DNA of 64,000 bases from Diploptera punctata (GCA_030220185.1 JASPKZ010009651.1:62001-126000); one strand, 5' to 3'; numbered from the stretch's first letter, positions 11,051 to 22,450 are shown. Notes: generated by a model from the sequence alone, not told the origin. Made by a program: numbers and translations.

Positions 11051-11721
11051 TTACACTCAGGATAAGAAAGTATGGAAATCTAATTCCGTGTGTTCATGAA
11101 CTTCTGGGTTCCTTATTAATGGATTAAGAGTCTTAAAAAGGGGAAAACATTTTTTACACTCTGAAGGGGAGCACAGGAAATTTAAAGTTGAAGTGAATGG
11201 GTTTATACGCGGAGGAAGTAGGCGCGAGGGTAAACAACTGCTAGGAGAGAATAAATAATATCAAGTCAATTAGTTTGTGCAAAGTTGTTTGAGCTAAACA
11301 TAATAGAGAGCGACTTTGATATTCCCCTGTTCGTGTCAAGAGAAAACAACCGCATCACAAGCTGCGAATAATCTTGGAGCCAACTTTATGTGGCAAGGAA
11401 ACTCTCTAGCGAACCAAATTAAATTTTATAACAAATGAGTATCACATATTAACAGTTTTAATCTAAGCTGATAATACAATTATCAAAACGGAGCGAGTTG
11501 GCTCAAGCGCTTAGCGTTCGAGAATTTGATTTGGCAGGCCCTGTTCCTAACCATTCTTCCTAACATATATAGTATAAATTAAGGGGATATTTAACAACTC
11601 AATGTTGTTACTCTTTTGATGGGATCTCTGGTTTCCAAACTTTCTTTGAAGGCTATAATAATGGGGACATGAAAAATGGATGTCTTTTATATAATTAATG
11701 AAATTGTAATTTCTTACACCA
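11051..11721. other. Unassigned DNA
   Basis: Upstream of the CR1-like block; probably more decayed LINE body near 11050-11150, but nothing is identifiable. Confidence 0.4.
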
Positions 11722-12035
11722 CCTCTGTGGTCTCGAGGTAGCGTCCTGCCTTATCACGCAGTGATACCCCGTTTCGATACGCGGTCGGAAAAAAATGGGT
11801 GAGGATTTTATCGGGTTTTTTCCTCACCTTTGAGATGAATAAAGGGAAACGTTAAGGCGTAAATGGTCCCCGAAGGTCATCTGCCCAATATTATCTTAAT
11901 TCACCTAAATAGATTAAGTTTAAGATTAAGGCCTCTTCCAGGCGCTCCAACCTCAGAAATAGGTTACAATACGCCAATTGCAGTAGAGAATGCCAGAAAT
12001 GTCAAGGTGACAAACTGGTGGCATTGAATTAAAAT
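11722..12035 (+). mobile_element. SINE-1, tail type b, diverged
   Basis: The head starts GTGGTCTCGAGGTAGCG, with a diverged B box. Body TTTTTCCTCACC and tail CTTCCAGGCGCTCCAACCTC follow, ending near AACTGGTGGCATTG. Same modules as the copy at 6.9 kb but more mutated, so older. Confidence 0.85.
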
Positions 12036-12381
12036 TTATAATTTAATGATAACAAGAATCAATATTTTATGATTATTTTCATTATCCCTGTAATTATATA
12101 ATTAGTTTAATATGTCATATAACATATTTATTTCTATTACATTATATTTTATTATTTATGCTCTAAAATAATTATTACTATGTATTTGATATAGAATAAA
12201 TGTAATACTATTATTCATATATATTTGCTACTAGCCAATACCCAATGTGCCCTGCTACACCTAAACGAATTAAATGTGTTTTTATGTTTAGTTAAATAAG
12301 TAAAAAAATAATTATAATTTTTATCATAATTATCAGTTAAGCGGTTGTTTGGTCGGGTTAAATTGACAGGTTTATATGTAA

Positions 12382-12590
12382 TTCGATCGTTTTAGGGATA
12401 GATTAATCGGTTTAAGGGTAATTTTATCGTTTTAGAGGTAGCTTGATCAGTTTACGGGTAGTTTCTTGTTTTAGAAGTAGATTAATTGGTTCACTGGTAG
12501 TTTTGGTCTTTATAGAGGTAGTTTGATTAGCTATTGGTAATTTGGTCGTTATAGAGGCAATTTAGAGGTAGTTTGGTGGGATCGGTTGGA
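12382..12590 (+). repeat. ~41-bp degenerate tandem repeat
   Basis: About five units built around TCGTTTTAGAGGTAG followed by GATTGGTTTAC and GGTAGTTT; neighbouring units differ at many positions. It lies directly before the GGTTAGG-like tract. Confidence 0.7.
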
Positions 12591-12596
12591 CTTTTT

Positions 12597-13385
12597 AGAT
12601 TATGTTTCCGGGTAAGGTTAGGTATAGGTTACGTCAGAAATCGGCCAGGTAATCGGACAGGTATCTGGTTAGGTTAGACAAGATAGGATAGGTTAGGTTT
12701 GGATATATAGGTTAGGCTTATTTAGGTTCGGTTCGGTATGGCTCGGTTCTGTTAGGCCAGGGTTAGATCCGCGTTAGGATAGTGTTATGTCCGGGTTAGG
12801 TCAAGTTTAGGTCAGATTTAGTTCCGGGTTTGGGTTCTAGTTCGGATTCGGGTTCAGTTTGGTTTCGAATTTGGGTTTAGTTTGGGTTTCAGTTTTGAGT
12901 TCAGTTTTTCTTTCAGTATGGTTTTGGGTATTTGGTTTCTTGTTTTGTAATCGGGTTTTGGTTCGGATTTTGTTTCCGAGTTTGAGTTCGGGTTTGGATT
13001 CAGGTTAGGTTCAGGTTAGGCACGGTTGGGTTAGTTTAGGTTTAGGTTCGGGTTAGTTTCGTGTTAGGTTCAGTTTAGGGTCAGTGTATTCTCGGTGTAG
13101 GTTCAGTTTACGTTTAGGAACAATTTTGGTAAGGACGACGGCACCTGCCAACAGGTACATTTTAATTTTAACTTTTATCTTATCGGTTAGGTTAGGTTTA
13201 GGTTCGGGTTAAATTTGTGTTAGGTTTAGTTTAGGATCATTATAGGTTCAGGTTAGGTTCATGTTAGGCTTAGGTTATGTTCAGGTTATGTTAGGTTAGG
13301 TTCGGTTATGTTAGGTAGGTTCGGTTACGTTAGGTTCGGTCACTTTAAGTCATGTTCGGTCAAATTGGTTTAGTATAGGTCAGGG
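12597..13385 (+). repeat. Degenerate GGTTAGG/GGTTCGG tract
   Basis: About 0.8 kb dominated on the plus strand by TTAGG, TTAGGTT, GGTTCGG and GGGTTAG. TTAGG is the canonical insect telomere unit. Units are impure and irregularly spaced, so this is either a decayed telomere-like tract or an independent G/T-rich satellite. Confidence 0.75.
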
Positions 13386-13700
13386 TCATTAACATTTAAA
13401 TTGCCAAGACACGAATATTTTGTGTCATTTAAATGTGGCGGACCGCAGTAAGAACGAAATCAACCATAACTGTTATTATTAGGTATATTGTGTCGTTTTT
13501 ATAAAAGTGTAGGAGTTGAATATCACATCTCTCTTATAGCTTATATTCATCCCGGGAATCTCAACATTTTGCAAAAAAAAAACCCTATCACAGCGCATAA
13601 AATACGAGCAAACAAAAAACAAACAAACATTCATTTTTATATATTACATAAAACAATAGAAAAACAAATGAGTAGAAATTACATTTGCATCAAATTATAT

Positions 13701-14091
13701 AGTAATGTATAATAATAACTCGAGTGTTATGTGATTTTGTTTTCTTTGCGGTCCGGAATATCTAAATAACTGGCAGGATGAAGTATTGTTTCGCCAATTT
13801 AAGTATAGGGTTAATTACTAATACTGCAGATGGACGTAATTGAATAAGACTGATGGTTTTGTTAAAAGTGACATTTACTATCAGTAAGTTCGAAACAGTA
13901 AAATTGATATTACTTCAATAATTGAAAAAAAATTATGGATTTCTGTTTAAATGGACTATATAAACTCAATAACATCCAGGAAGACATAAATGAAAGAATA
14001 CAAAATACTACGAAATGTAATTTTTCAATAAATAAAGTATTTAAATTCAAAATATCCGACACGCGAAATGAAAACCAGATTGTATAAACCC
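13701..14091. other. Unassigned DNA between repeat units
   Basis: AT-rich; only short open frames. Confidence 0.45.
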
Positions 14092-15145
14092 TATATAACA
14101 CCCGGTATGCGCTGATGCGCCGAAAAAAATATGTTCTTATGTTTAATTGAATAAGTGGAAGAAAAAATAATTTTAAATTTATATCGTAATTATTTTTAGA
14201 TACCCGTGCTGATTAACTGGCGACACCAGGGAATCTGCTTATCCCCTATCTTATTGACATGATAAAGTGAAAGACGAAATGAATGTGTTTTATCTTTAGT
14301 TAAGTAAGACAAAGGAAAAATTATAACGTAATTATTTTTAGATACCCCCAGCAGATCATCCAGCGTTACCGAGAATCTACTTATCCCGATCTTCTTGACA
14401 TAAATGAGCTGAAAGCTGAAAAACTAAGGTGTTTTTTATGTTTACTTGAATAAGTATGGGGCAACATTTATATCGTAATTACTTTTTGATACCACGTGCT
14501 ATTTACCCGTCATTGCCCGGGAATCTTTATTCCCGATCATCTTGGCAATAATGAGCTGAAAGACGAATTTTAAAGTGTTTTTATGTTTAGTTGAATAAGC
14601 AGAAGAGAAAATAATTACACATTTATATCGTAATTATTTTTAGGTACCCCATGCTGATTACTCAGCGTTGACCGGGAATCTACTTATCCCGTTATTCTTA
14701 GCATAAATACGCTGAAACACGAAAATTGATGTGTTTTTATGTTTACTTGAATAAGTAAAAGGAACAATTAATATGGTAATTGTTTTCAGATACACCGTGC
14801 TGATTAACCAGCGTTGCCCGATAATCTACTTATCCCGATCTTTTGGCATAAATGAGCTGAAAAGCGAAAAGTAAAGTGTTTTTATGTATAACTGAATAAG
14901 TAAGGGGAAACATTTATACCGTAATTATTTTATACAACCCGTGCTAATTACTCGGAATTATACCCCGAAACCTACTTTCCCCGATCTTCGTGGCATAAAT
15001 GAGCTGAAAGAAAAAAATCGTTATTGTGAGTTATCCGTAAAAGAATACCCGCCGTTCGCTGCTACGCTTGCCCAGGAATCTACTTATTCCAATCTTCTTG
15101 GCATCAATGAAAGACAAAATTGTTATTGCGATTTTTCTGTACGCG
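14092..15145 (+). repeat. ~148-bp tandem array
   Basis: The key block GCGTTGCCCGGGAATCTAC, followed by TTATCCCGATCTTCTTGGCA and then GTGTTTTTATGTTTA, recurs with starts near 14223, 14354, 14505, 14663, 14810, 14955 and 15053. Spacings are mostly 131-158 bp, the last shorter. The compact unit at 62 kb has only two such blocks, so the array arose by local amplification of an internal segment. Confidence 0.8.
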
Positions 15146-15597
15146 GACTTGTTTTGTAGAGTTCTTTTTAGATGTTCAATTCTGTGTACATTAATTTTGT
15201 ATATTTGTTTTGGTTTAGACAGCAATAAACTATTTAGGCGTCCAAAAAGCTATTTTTCCCCACGTTTTTTACTACAAAGGGTGATTTTTAAGGGTATAGG
15301 AGTTGAGTATCACAACTCTCTTATAGCCTATGTTTATCCCGGGAATCTCCTGAACATTTTGCAAAAAGCCCCATCACAATCGATTGAAAGATATGGCAGT
15401 GCAGAAAAATATGAAACAAACAAACAAACATTAATTTGTATATAGCCTACATTAGATGAGATAATTCTTCGTGCAATGGTCAAAAAAGTATTCGTGCGAT
15501 TGTATAGCTTAAAATCCCTCCGTAAGGTCTGGATGTTATGTGGAATTTAATAAACACCTATAAGGTCAGAGGTTAAACTAAGTTAATGGCATGGAAT

Positions 15598-15744
15598 AAT
15601 AACAATAATAATAATATAATAAATATATAATAATAATATAATAAATATATAATAATTTTATAATAAATATAATAAGTAATTATATAATAAATATAATAAT
15701 AATAATAATATAAATATATTATTATTATTATTATTATTATTATT
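15598..15744 (+). repeat. AT-rich (AAT)n/(ATT)n region
   Basis: AATAAT units change into ATTATT units near 15718, giving a near-palindromic low-complexity block immediately before SINE-3. Confidence 0.9.
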
Positions 15745-15747
15745 ATC

Positions 15748-16137
15748 GGCGCGTTGACTAGTGGTTATGTTCCTTGCCTTTGGTCCCGAGGGTCGCGGAT
15801 TCAAATCCGACTGTGATTCGATTTGATTTTTTTAGGATGGAAAAAATCCAAGGAGAAAGTCATCCGGGAGGAACATTACGTCGTGTGTCCCGAGTCTGAA
15901 GATTTTCCGTGCACGTAAAAGATCCTTAAGCCTAAATAAAAAAAATTCTGTAAGCAAAATTTACCGACCTCATCATCCTAATAATCTCTTAGTTTCTGCT
16001 AGATGTCTCACTGGGTCGATATGTTGACCGCATACCATTTATGGCATCTGTGGGCAAATAAGGGTAACATAATTAACTTGTCTAGTAACTTCTAAGAAAG
16101 GAGAGGTCATGGCTCAACATTGGGTTACGCCATTGTA
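15748..16137 (+). mobile_element. SINE-3, full length
   Basis: The tRNA-like head has GACTAGTGGTTATG and B box GGATTCAAATCC. The body contains TTTAGGATGGAAAAAATCC and GTGCACGTAAAAGATCCTTA. It is flanked on both sides by ATT arrays. A minus-strand relative is at 54706-54952. Confidence 0.85.
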
Positions 16138-16200
16138 GATTATTACTATTATCATCATTACAATTATTATTATTATTAATTATTATTATTATTATTATTA
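16138..16200 (+). repeat. (ATT)n microsatellite
   Basis: Lies between SINE-3 and the LINE-A 3' end. Confidence 0.9.
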
Positions 16201-16427
16201 CTTACTGGCACTATCGAACCCGTAGGTTCATGGCCGCGCGGACATAAGGTCTCCATACATCCTTATCCTGAGCTAATGCGTTCCAATCATTCACTGTATA
16301 ATCTACTTCCCTCAAATCATAGTTAATGTTATTGTCCCACCTCATTCTTGGTCTACCAACTGGGCGTTTTCCCTCTGGCTTTCCTACAAGAAGCTTCCAT
16401 GCAAGTCTTTCATTCCCCATACGTGCA

Positions 16428-16430
<3 letters not shown>
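16200..16430 (-). pseudogene. LINE-A C-terminal fragment
   Basis: A 69-residue minus-strand frame with GRPRMRWDNNINYDLREVDY ending AAMNLRVR, the extreme C-terminus of LINE-A ORF2. The stop is followed within a few bases by CAGTAAGTAA, the start of the family's TAAG tail. Severely 5'-truncated. ATT arrays touch both ends, so the insertion went into, or next to, a microsatellite. Confidence 0.9.

Positions 16431-16489
<59 letters not shown>
16431..16489 (+). repeat. (ATT)n microsatellite
   Basis: About 19 ATT units abutting the truncated 5' end of the LINE-A fragment. Confidence 0.95.
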
Positions 16490-16722
16490 GAGTCTGTTAG
16501 TATTGATAAAATTTTACAAAGTAATGACATCTGTTAGAAATTCTATGATGATATTGGAGTTGAAAATATATGGGAAAAAAAGAAGGGGAATACCTAAAGA
16601 CGGTTGGAATGATGGTGTGAGAAGAAGTAAGTGTGAAATGGGATTTACACACGAGGATATTCAGGACCGATACAACTATTTCTTGAGGGTGACGGAAAAC
16701 AGCTGAATTATGGATAAACTCC
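16490..16722 (+). pseudogene. Possible LINE C-terminal scrap
   Basis: The plus-strand frame contains KKRRGIPKDGWNDGVRR and ends TENS, resembling the GxPxxRWxDxV block near the end of non-LTR ORF2 proteins. Short, no catalytic motif, family uncertain. Confidence 0.4.
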
Positions 16723-16784
16723 TAAATAAAAAATATATTTTTTTTTAAATTGCGGATGAGTTCATGTAGGACTACGCAAAGTAC

Positions 16785-17045
16785 TTAGAGGCGTTTCCTT
16801 TGAGCCCAAATTTCTTTCATCCTTTTGCTATGAGCTTGTTCTCTCTCATCTGTCCCAAGTTGTTCCAGTTTTTTTTCTTCGGTTTGTTCTCCTTGGTCAA
16901 CTTGCCACTTATTCACCTTAATTCTAAATATATCTCTGTTTGGGATATCTTCTTTAGTAATTCCTGCCAGTTTCAAATCCTTTACTTCATCAATCCACTT
17001 CACAGTATCCACTGGAGCTTTTACTTCTGTTTTCGAAGAATTCCA
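16785..17045 (-). pseudogene. LINE-F C-terminal fragment
   Basis: A 75-residue minus-strand frame with AGITKEDIPNRDIFRIKVNK and ending SKRMKEIWAQRKRL, the C-terminal tail pattern of a non-LTR ORF2 (R-IFR--V--W, then H-S-RMKE-WA-RK). The 3' flank on the minus strand includes a GCGTAGTCCTACATG motif shared with 42.5 kb. An ATT array lies at its truncated 5' end. Confidence 0.75.
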
Positions 17046-17057
17046 TTATCTTTTTTG

Positions 17058-17100
17058 TTATTATTATTGTTTGTTATTATTATTATTATCATTATTATTA

Positions 17101-17133
<33 letters not shown>

Positions 17134-17152
17134 TATTATTTATTAGTATTTT
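17058..17152 (+). repeat. (ATT)n microsatellite
   Basis: Interrupted ATT array just outside the hAT-like element's left TIR. Confidence 0.95.
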
Positions 17153-17249
17153 TATTACTAAGGGGCGGATTTCTATGACCTAAAAAATGGAAAATACGTA
17201 ATATATTTAATGACCTAAACAAGCTTTAAATATGACCTAAAAAGACAAA

Positions 17250-18178
17250 AATATGATCTTATAATTGAAAAAAAAGAAGAATTGCAAAAAGGCATAGATG
17301 GGATACAACGATGGGCTATGGAAAATGAGTTCAAGATAAACAGCAACAAGACCGTACAAATGGTTTTTCAAGAAAGGAGGAAGAACAGCGGCAAGTGATA
17401 ATCTAAACTAGGGAGAAGAACCGATAAGAATGGTCAACAAATTCAGATATTTAGGCATAACACTGCAGCCAACAACAAAGTCTTTCAGCGCACATGTGCA
17501 GGAGAAGAGCAGCAGCAGCTATAAGAGCTATGTGCAGTATCAAAGCACATCACATCGTTAAAATTAGTCACAGCTATGAAATTATTCGCATCAGTGATCA
17601 CCCCGATCGCCACCTACGGGATAGAACTGATATGGGAGAAACTATCGACCAGCGATTTGGAGAGGTTAGAAAAAGTAAAACCAAGATTCATCAAAAAGGC
17701 ATTAGGTGCAAGCAAATACACACCAAATAGAATGGCCTATATGCTAGCCAGAGAAACCTTCTTCCTAGAGGACCTGAGGCAAAGGATACTACTGCCAGCA
17801 ACGGAGCCATATAAGAAAGTCATCGAAAAAAAAAAAAACAGAGAGAAAAAGAGATCGACGAAGATTTCTACGCCTCAGATGCCATGGTAAACAGAGAGTG
17901 GACTGGAAGTAACCAACCACAAAGGCACAGAATCATAGGTTTAGCAACACACGGATATCATCACAAAATGTGCAAAAATACAAAATTCCACCAACCGAGT
18001 GATTCGTGTGAATGCAAGATATGCGACCAAAAGTGTGAGCGATACCATTACAAACAATGCAGAATATGGACAGGACCACTGAACGAACTCATAAAAGACA
18101 AATCATAAACTTGTAACTTAACTTCGAGTGCCTCTTACCGAGTGCCTCTTACCATTATTTATTATTATTATTATTATT
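17250..18178 (+). pseudogene. LINE-B 3' half with Cys/His C-terminus
   Basis: The plus strand encodes LQKGIDGIQRWAMENEFKIN and SNKTVQMVF (post-palm), then TYGIELIWEKLSTSDLERLE and RFIKKALGASKY in one frame (17576-17890), then in another frame (17884-18108) RHRIIGLATHGYHHKMC and CECKICDQKCERY...C. Frameshifts separate the parts. A 16-bp duplication (GAGTGCCTCTTACC) precedes a (TTA)n tail near 18152. No palm is left. Confidence 0.8.
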
Positions 18179-18194
18179 GAATTAATTTTTTACC

Positions 18195-18445
18195 CATACC
18201 ATATTAAATGTTCAATCATATATATTTTCATTTGTATCATAAGAAAATCTGTCGAATACTTCTTATGTTTAGCAGTATCACAATCTTGTTGTACATTACA
18301 TCGCTTTTTTGCCGATACTTTTAACTTTCACACAGCTTAAAAAACACAATCAGTACTAAAAACAACCGTCTCCCCAAACTCTCGAACAAAAATTCATTAA
18401 TTTTACACTCTCAGAACACGTACTTTTGGGCATGGTGTGAAAACG
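18195..18445 (-). pseudogene. hAT-type transposase N-terminus, broken
   Basis: The minus strand begins MPKSTCSESVKLMNF at 18433, then after a frame change encodes VREFGETV, then CNVQQDCDTAKHKKYSTDF. The lost Cys pair of a C-C-H-H finger would lie between, where a stop and a further frame change fall. The arrangement is that of the BED-type finger at the start of many insect hAT transposases. Everything downstream is missing, so the element cannot be autonomous. Recognition rests on pattern memory, not on alignment. Confidence 0.55.
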
Positions 18446-18918
18446 AACTAATGCTGAGGTCTCAATAGGAATTGTACAGGAACATTTCAGAGAGCTGGTG
18501 GAGGTGGGGGTGGTAAAGTGGAGGGAACAAAGCAGGAAACCTGACACCAAGCAATTAGGGTGGTAAGGGTGAGACACAAACATGCAAGGTTATCTTCTAT
18601 TGTACAGTGCAAACGTTTGCTACCTGTTAACATAAAGCTTTGAAACAAGTGTACTCTGAAACTGACGATTTTTATATAGGCACAATGTTGGTTATTTCCA
18701 ATCGCCTGATGACTAGGCTATTAAAAAACCAAAATATGACTTTATCGTAGAAATAAGCAGAAGTATGACCCAAAGATCTGAAAAGTGAGAAATGTGACTT
18801 TTAGACCCATAAAAACCACAATATTAATAATAAGGCATATATAAATGTTTTTACTTACTTGAAGCTTAGAATATAGGCTTTGGTAAAAATATGACATGTC
18901 ATAGGAATCCGACCCTTA

Positions 18919-19324
18919 ATTATGACTATTAAACTGTGATCACAGGGAGTAAGTTTTTAAGTAAAAATGGCCAAAAAAGAGTTAACTGTATTGGGAGCAT
19001 TTCAGAAACCTTTTGCACACATTGATGAAGTTCGTAATCCAGTACTCATGTTTTTTAGTTATAAAGATGTTTCTTGGTGTCTCGTAAATGCAGTACATGT
19101 TTTTTGGTTTAAAAAACGGTTCCCTGATAAGTAACGATTTTTTACCTAATATATCCCCTTGCTTCAGACATATAAATCGATAATAACTTACTGTATTGGT
19201 ATCCTATGGTAGTGGAACATTGATTTTTATATTAAGGGGGCTATCCTTCCAGTACGAGCAACTGGCAAATAGGCTTAAATGGTATATTTCAAAACTTTAA
19301 GTATATTTAGTTGTGCACAGTATT
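18919..19324. other. Unassigned DNA
   Basis: Between the hAT-like element and the inverted-repeat element; nothing recognised. Confidence 0.5.
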
Positions 19325-20945
19325 TAATAATTTTTGCGCGATAGTACGATTTGTCGTACTTACAGCAATGACGACTATGATTGAAAGTTCAACTTCCTAC
19401 ATTTTGGGGTTGCCAATCTAAATAACTATATTGTAATAAAAATAACTATATTGTAATAAAAATAACTATATTGTAATAAAAATAACTATACTGTAATAAT
19501 ACATATTACAAAACGCGTGTGGGAAGTAAAACCACTGCCCTCTATGTATACTACATACAATTATATACGAAAAATATCCAAATGTAGTGTTAATGTACTT
19601 TATATGAAAACAAATCACTGCATTTAAATGAACTGAACTTTATTTGAAACAATATAAAGTAATAAATACTTACTTGCCTCCATTTTAAATTGATCTCATG
19701 GCGTCTGTTGTTTCAACTAATAAACATTGTCCACACTGTTCAGGTTAGTCAACTGTTTATAATAAACGCAAATATTTCCAACAAAGATGTTATTATTTTA
19801 CTATTATTTATTATTTTGAAAACACCATCGCATAAAAATAATGTACAACGCACTTTTGTGAAGTGCAGATACTTGGAAATTAAAAACCTCGCTATCACTC
19901 GATTTTTAAACATTTTTCTAGGTTCTGTAAAAACCACTTGTATTAAGCAAATCCATCCAAAAATCATGAAAAGAAGTATTGTGTCAGGAGTATTTTAACA
20001 TTAGTAATATAGGGGAATCTGGCTCGTTTCATATGAGTACTTGGAATGCATGCATTACCAGTAAGAAACTCTACACTTCAGAAAATTAAGTTCCTAGGGG
20101 AAGCAGTACGATATTATTTTTAACAGCGCTTTTTAAAAGTTTCGTAAAATGAGAATATATTCGAATTAGAAACAGAGAGAGAGAAACAGTTGATGTATAG
20201 CAAATTAATCTCGGATAACCTCAGTGGATTGGAACAATGTTAAAAAAAAGAGATCGCTTTCCTCCTTCTCTAAAATACTTCTAGATATTCATTTGTTAAC
20301 TTACATTTAACTTTGTTTGATTGAAAACGAAACTAAACAGCGAAATAGTTATATTATTACGATGCGAGGTTGGGAAGTGATTTTTACAGAAGCGAGGAAC
20401 ATGTTTAAAAACCGAGTCATAGCGAGGTTTTTAATTTCCGATATTCTGTAAAACATTTCACCACCGTGCGTTGTACATTATTTTTTTTTGCGCGATGGTG
20501 TTTTCAAAATAATAAATAACAGTAAAATAATGTCATCTCTGTTGGAAATATTTGCGTTCATTAAAGAAATTGAGTAACGTTAAGGTGTTGACAATGTTTA
20601 TTAGTTGAGACTACATCAGGCCGTGACACCAACCAGTTATAAATTGGCGGCAAGTACGTATTTATTGTTTTATATTGTTTCAAATAAAGTTCAGTTCATT
20701 TAAAATACAGTGATTTGATTCTTACATTGTATATTAACACTACCTTTTGGATATATTTTTGTATATACATTGCACATACTATACATAGAGGACAGTGGTT
20801 TTACTTCCCACACATGCTTTGTAATATGTAATATTATAGTATAGTTATTTAGGTTGGCAACCCCGAAATGTAGGAAGTTGAACTTTCAATCATGGTCGCC
20901 ATTGCTGGTAAGTACGACAAAACGCACTATCGCACAAAAGTAATA
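19325..20945. mobile_element. Long inverted-repeat element (~600-bp arms)
   Basis: The left arm (about 19325-19942) is the reverse complement, with scattered differences, of the right arm (about 20358-20945). Shared blocks: TTTTGCGCGATAGT at both ends, GAAAGTTCAACTTCCTACAT, CTCTATGTATA, TTTGAAACAATATAAA and TTTTGAAAACACCATCGC. The spacer (19943-20357) is not palindromic. A third, single arm lies at 51891-52668. No long protein frame. This looks like a foldback or long-TIR non-autonomous DNA element. Confidence 0.85.
19420..19499 (+). repeat. 20-bp tandem, 4 copies
   Basis: AAATAACTATATTGTAATAA is repeated four times inside the left arm; the right arm and the 52-kb arm have a single unit. Confidence 0.9.
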
Positions 20946-22450
20946 TTAATAGAAATGGAACAATTCCTTCATAAACACAATATGAGCGTATGGTTTAATG
21001 CGACCACTGTACATGACGTCAGGAAGAAGGGTTAGACATTTTTTCAGTACCGTCTGATTACAGCAACAGTTTATAATAACTGCTTTACATTGATTATACA
21101 GTGCGATCAGTATAGCACTGGACAGCAGACGCTGTGATTTCACTGTACTCTGCTGACGCGCTCTCGGCGGGGAACGGACAGCATAGGATCGCGGTGATAC
21201 AACCACACATATTTTCATAACTATTTTACAATTTGTCGTATTTACCAACTTTATTGAAGCAGCTGCTGGAACTGTTCACATTCATTGTCCATACATTTTT
21301 TGACATCTCTTTATAAACTTTGTTGTACAGATTATGGACTGTTCACTTGAGGAAATTTTTACACCCGGGAATCGTATTAAAAAGTCTTCGTACTTGGTTG
21401 TCAGACTGAGTTATCAAATATTAATCATAAATAAATGCACGTTGTTCAGTAGAAAAATTATTAGCCATTATACAGTTTACACTTTACACTTATACACACG
21501 TCATTCAGTTTGCACTTATACACGCCTGTTTTTATAAGATACAAATTTTAAAATTGAAATAACTTATACACACGCCATTCAGTTCACATGGAAAAAGCGA
21601 GCCAGCACCTTATCCACTCGAAGCATACAATCTCACTGCGATCGTAAATGCGTGGGATGTGCTTGTATACTGCTGAGTCAGCGCACATTTCAAGTCCTGT
21701 GTCTGCACGCGTAAGCCTTCGTCACCGCACAGCACAAACCCCGCGTCTGCTGTCCAATGCTATGCTGATCGCACTGTATTCACTCCAAATGTTTCGAACA
21801 GTAGGTGCACAACTTCTATATTCGACCAAAATATACTTTGTAAGTGTTGTGAATCCTGCTCTTGTTTACATCTGACCGCTGTTCAGAGTCACACCTCTAC
21901 TACTGTGCGGTTGAAGCTTAGTCAACCTCGCATCATTGGAAAGAGAGGTTTCATATATAGTTATTAATGGGGCGAAATGTCTCAAGCGATATTCGTATTC
22001 GGCAGGTCCCGAGTTCAAAAACTTGTGCCGAACATTAGTAATCAAGTTTTCTCTGCATTTACTTAGTCGTAAAAGTAAATTGCGGGGCTGAAATTTCAGC
22101 CAATTCATACCATTAAAATTATAAATAATTCGCACGATATACGTTTACGTTAAATTGTCTGCAAATAAGTGAAATGAGAAGTTATTAGCACAGATGTTTC
22201 ATTATGATTAGACACGAAACTACTGAAATAGTATGTACAATATATATCTTCACCATTGGCTTCGTGTAATGGCCAAATTGATCAATTGTTCTAACCAGAA
22301 ATAATCGACTTTTTTGTTAGATTTTTAAATTCTTTACACTTATACTAATCTGGATGTTAATAGAATTCAGAATGTTTGTATTCGTTGTGAAAGTAATTAG
22401 TAAATCGATCTATATTCGTTATTTATTTACAATATGCATTAGGCCCTATG
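20946..22450. repeat. Mostly unassigned; contains a separated inverted repeat
   Basis: TACAGTGCGATCAGTATAGC (21095-21114) continues as a ~40-bp block that recurs inverted near 21745-21782 (…GCTGATCGCACTGTA). Short motif CTTATACACACG also repeats at 21490-21570. No coding evidence. Confidence 0.5.

Larger units (their letters stand above)
12225..15460 (+). repeat. CCCGGGAATC repeat complex (two head-to-tail units)
   Basis: Two units of one repeat family. Unit 1 has its head near 12228 (TGCCCTGCTACACCTAAA) and later block at 13488-13700. Unit 2 has its head near 14092 and later block at 15285-15450. A third, more compact unit lies at 62085-63158. Unit 1 contains an inserted or expanded GGTTAGG-like tract; unit 2 contains a ~148-bp tandem array. 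No long open frame. Imperfect inverted ends TACCCG are visible in the 62-kb unit. Class not established. Confidence 0.75.
17159..18918 (-). mobile_element. hAT-like DNA element, internally decayed, host of LINE-B
   Basis: Left end TAAGGGGCGGATTTCTATGAC (17159-17179) and right end (18898-18918, inverted) TAAGGGTCGGATTCCTATGAC match at 19 of 21 positions. The ends fit the hAT pattern YARNG. Flanking octamers TTTATTAC and ATTATGAC agree at 6 of 8, consistent with an aged 8-bp target-site duplication. TATGACC-type motifs recur near both ends. A transposase N-terminus remnant lies at 18195-18445. A LINE-B copy sits inside. Confidence 0.75.

Noticed and set aside
14092..15145. CRISPR-like array of regular repeats
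   Set aside because: Repeats are long, degenerate and without unique spacers; the context is eukaryotic.
16326..16420. Plus-strand frame through the ATT array at 16.4 kb as one gene
   Set aside because: The first part is antisense to the LINE-A C-terminus and the middle is the microsatellite.
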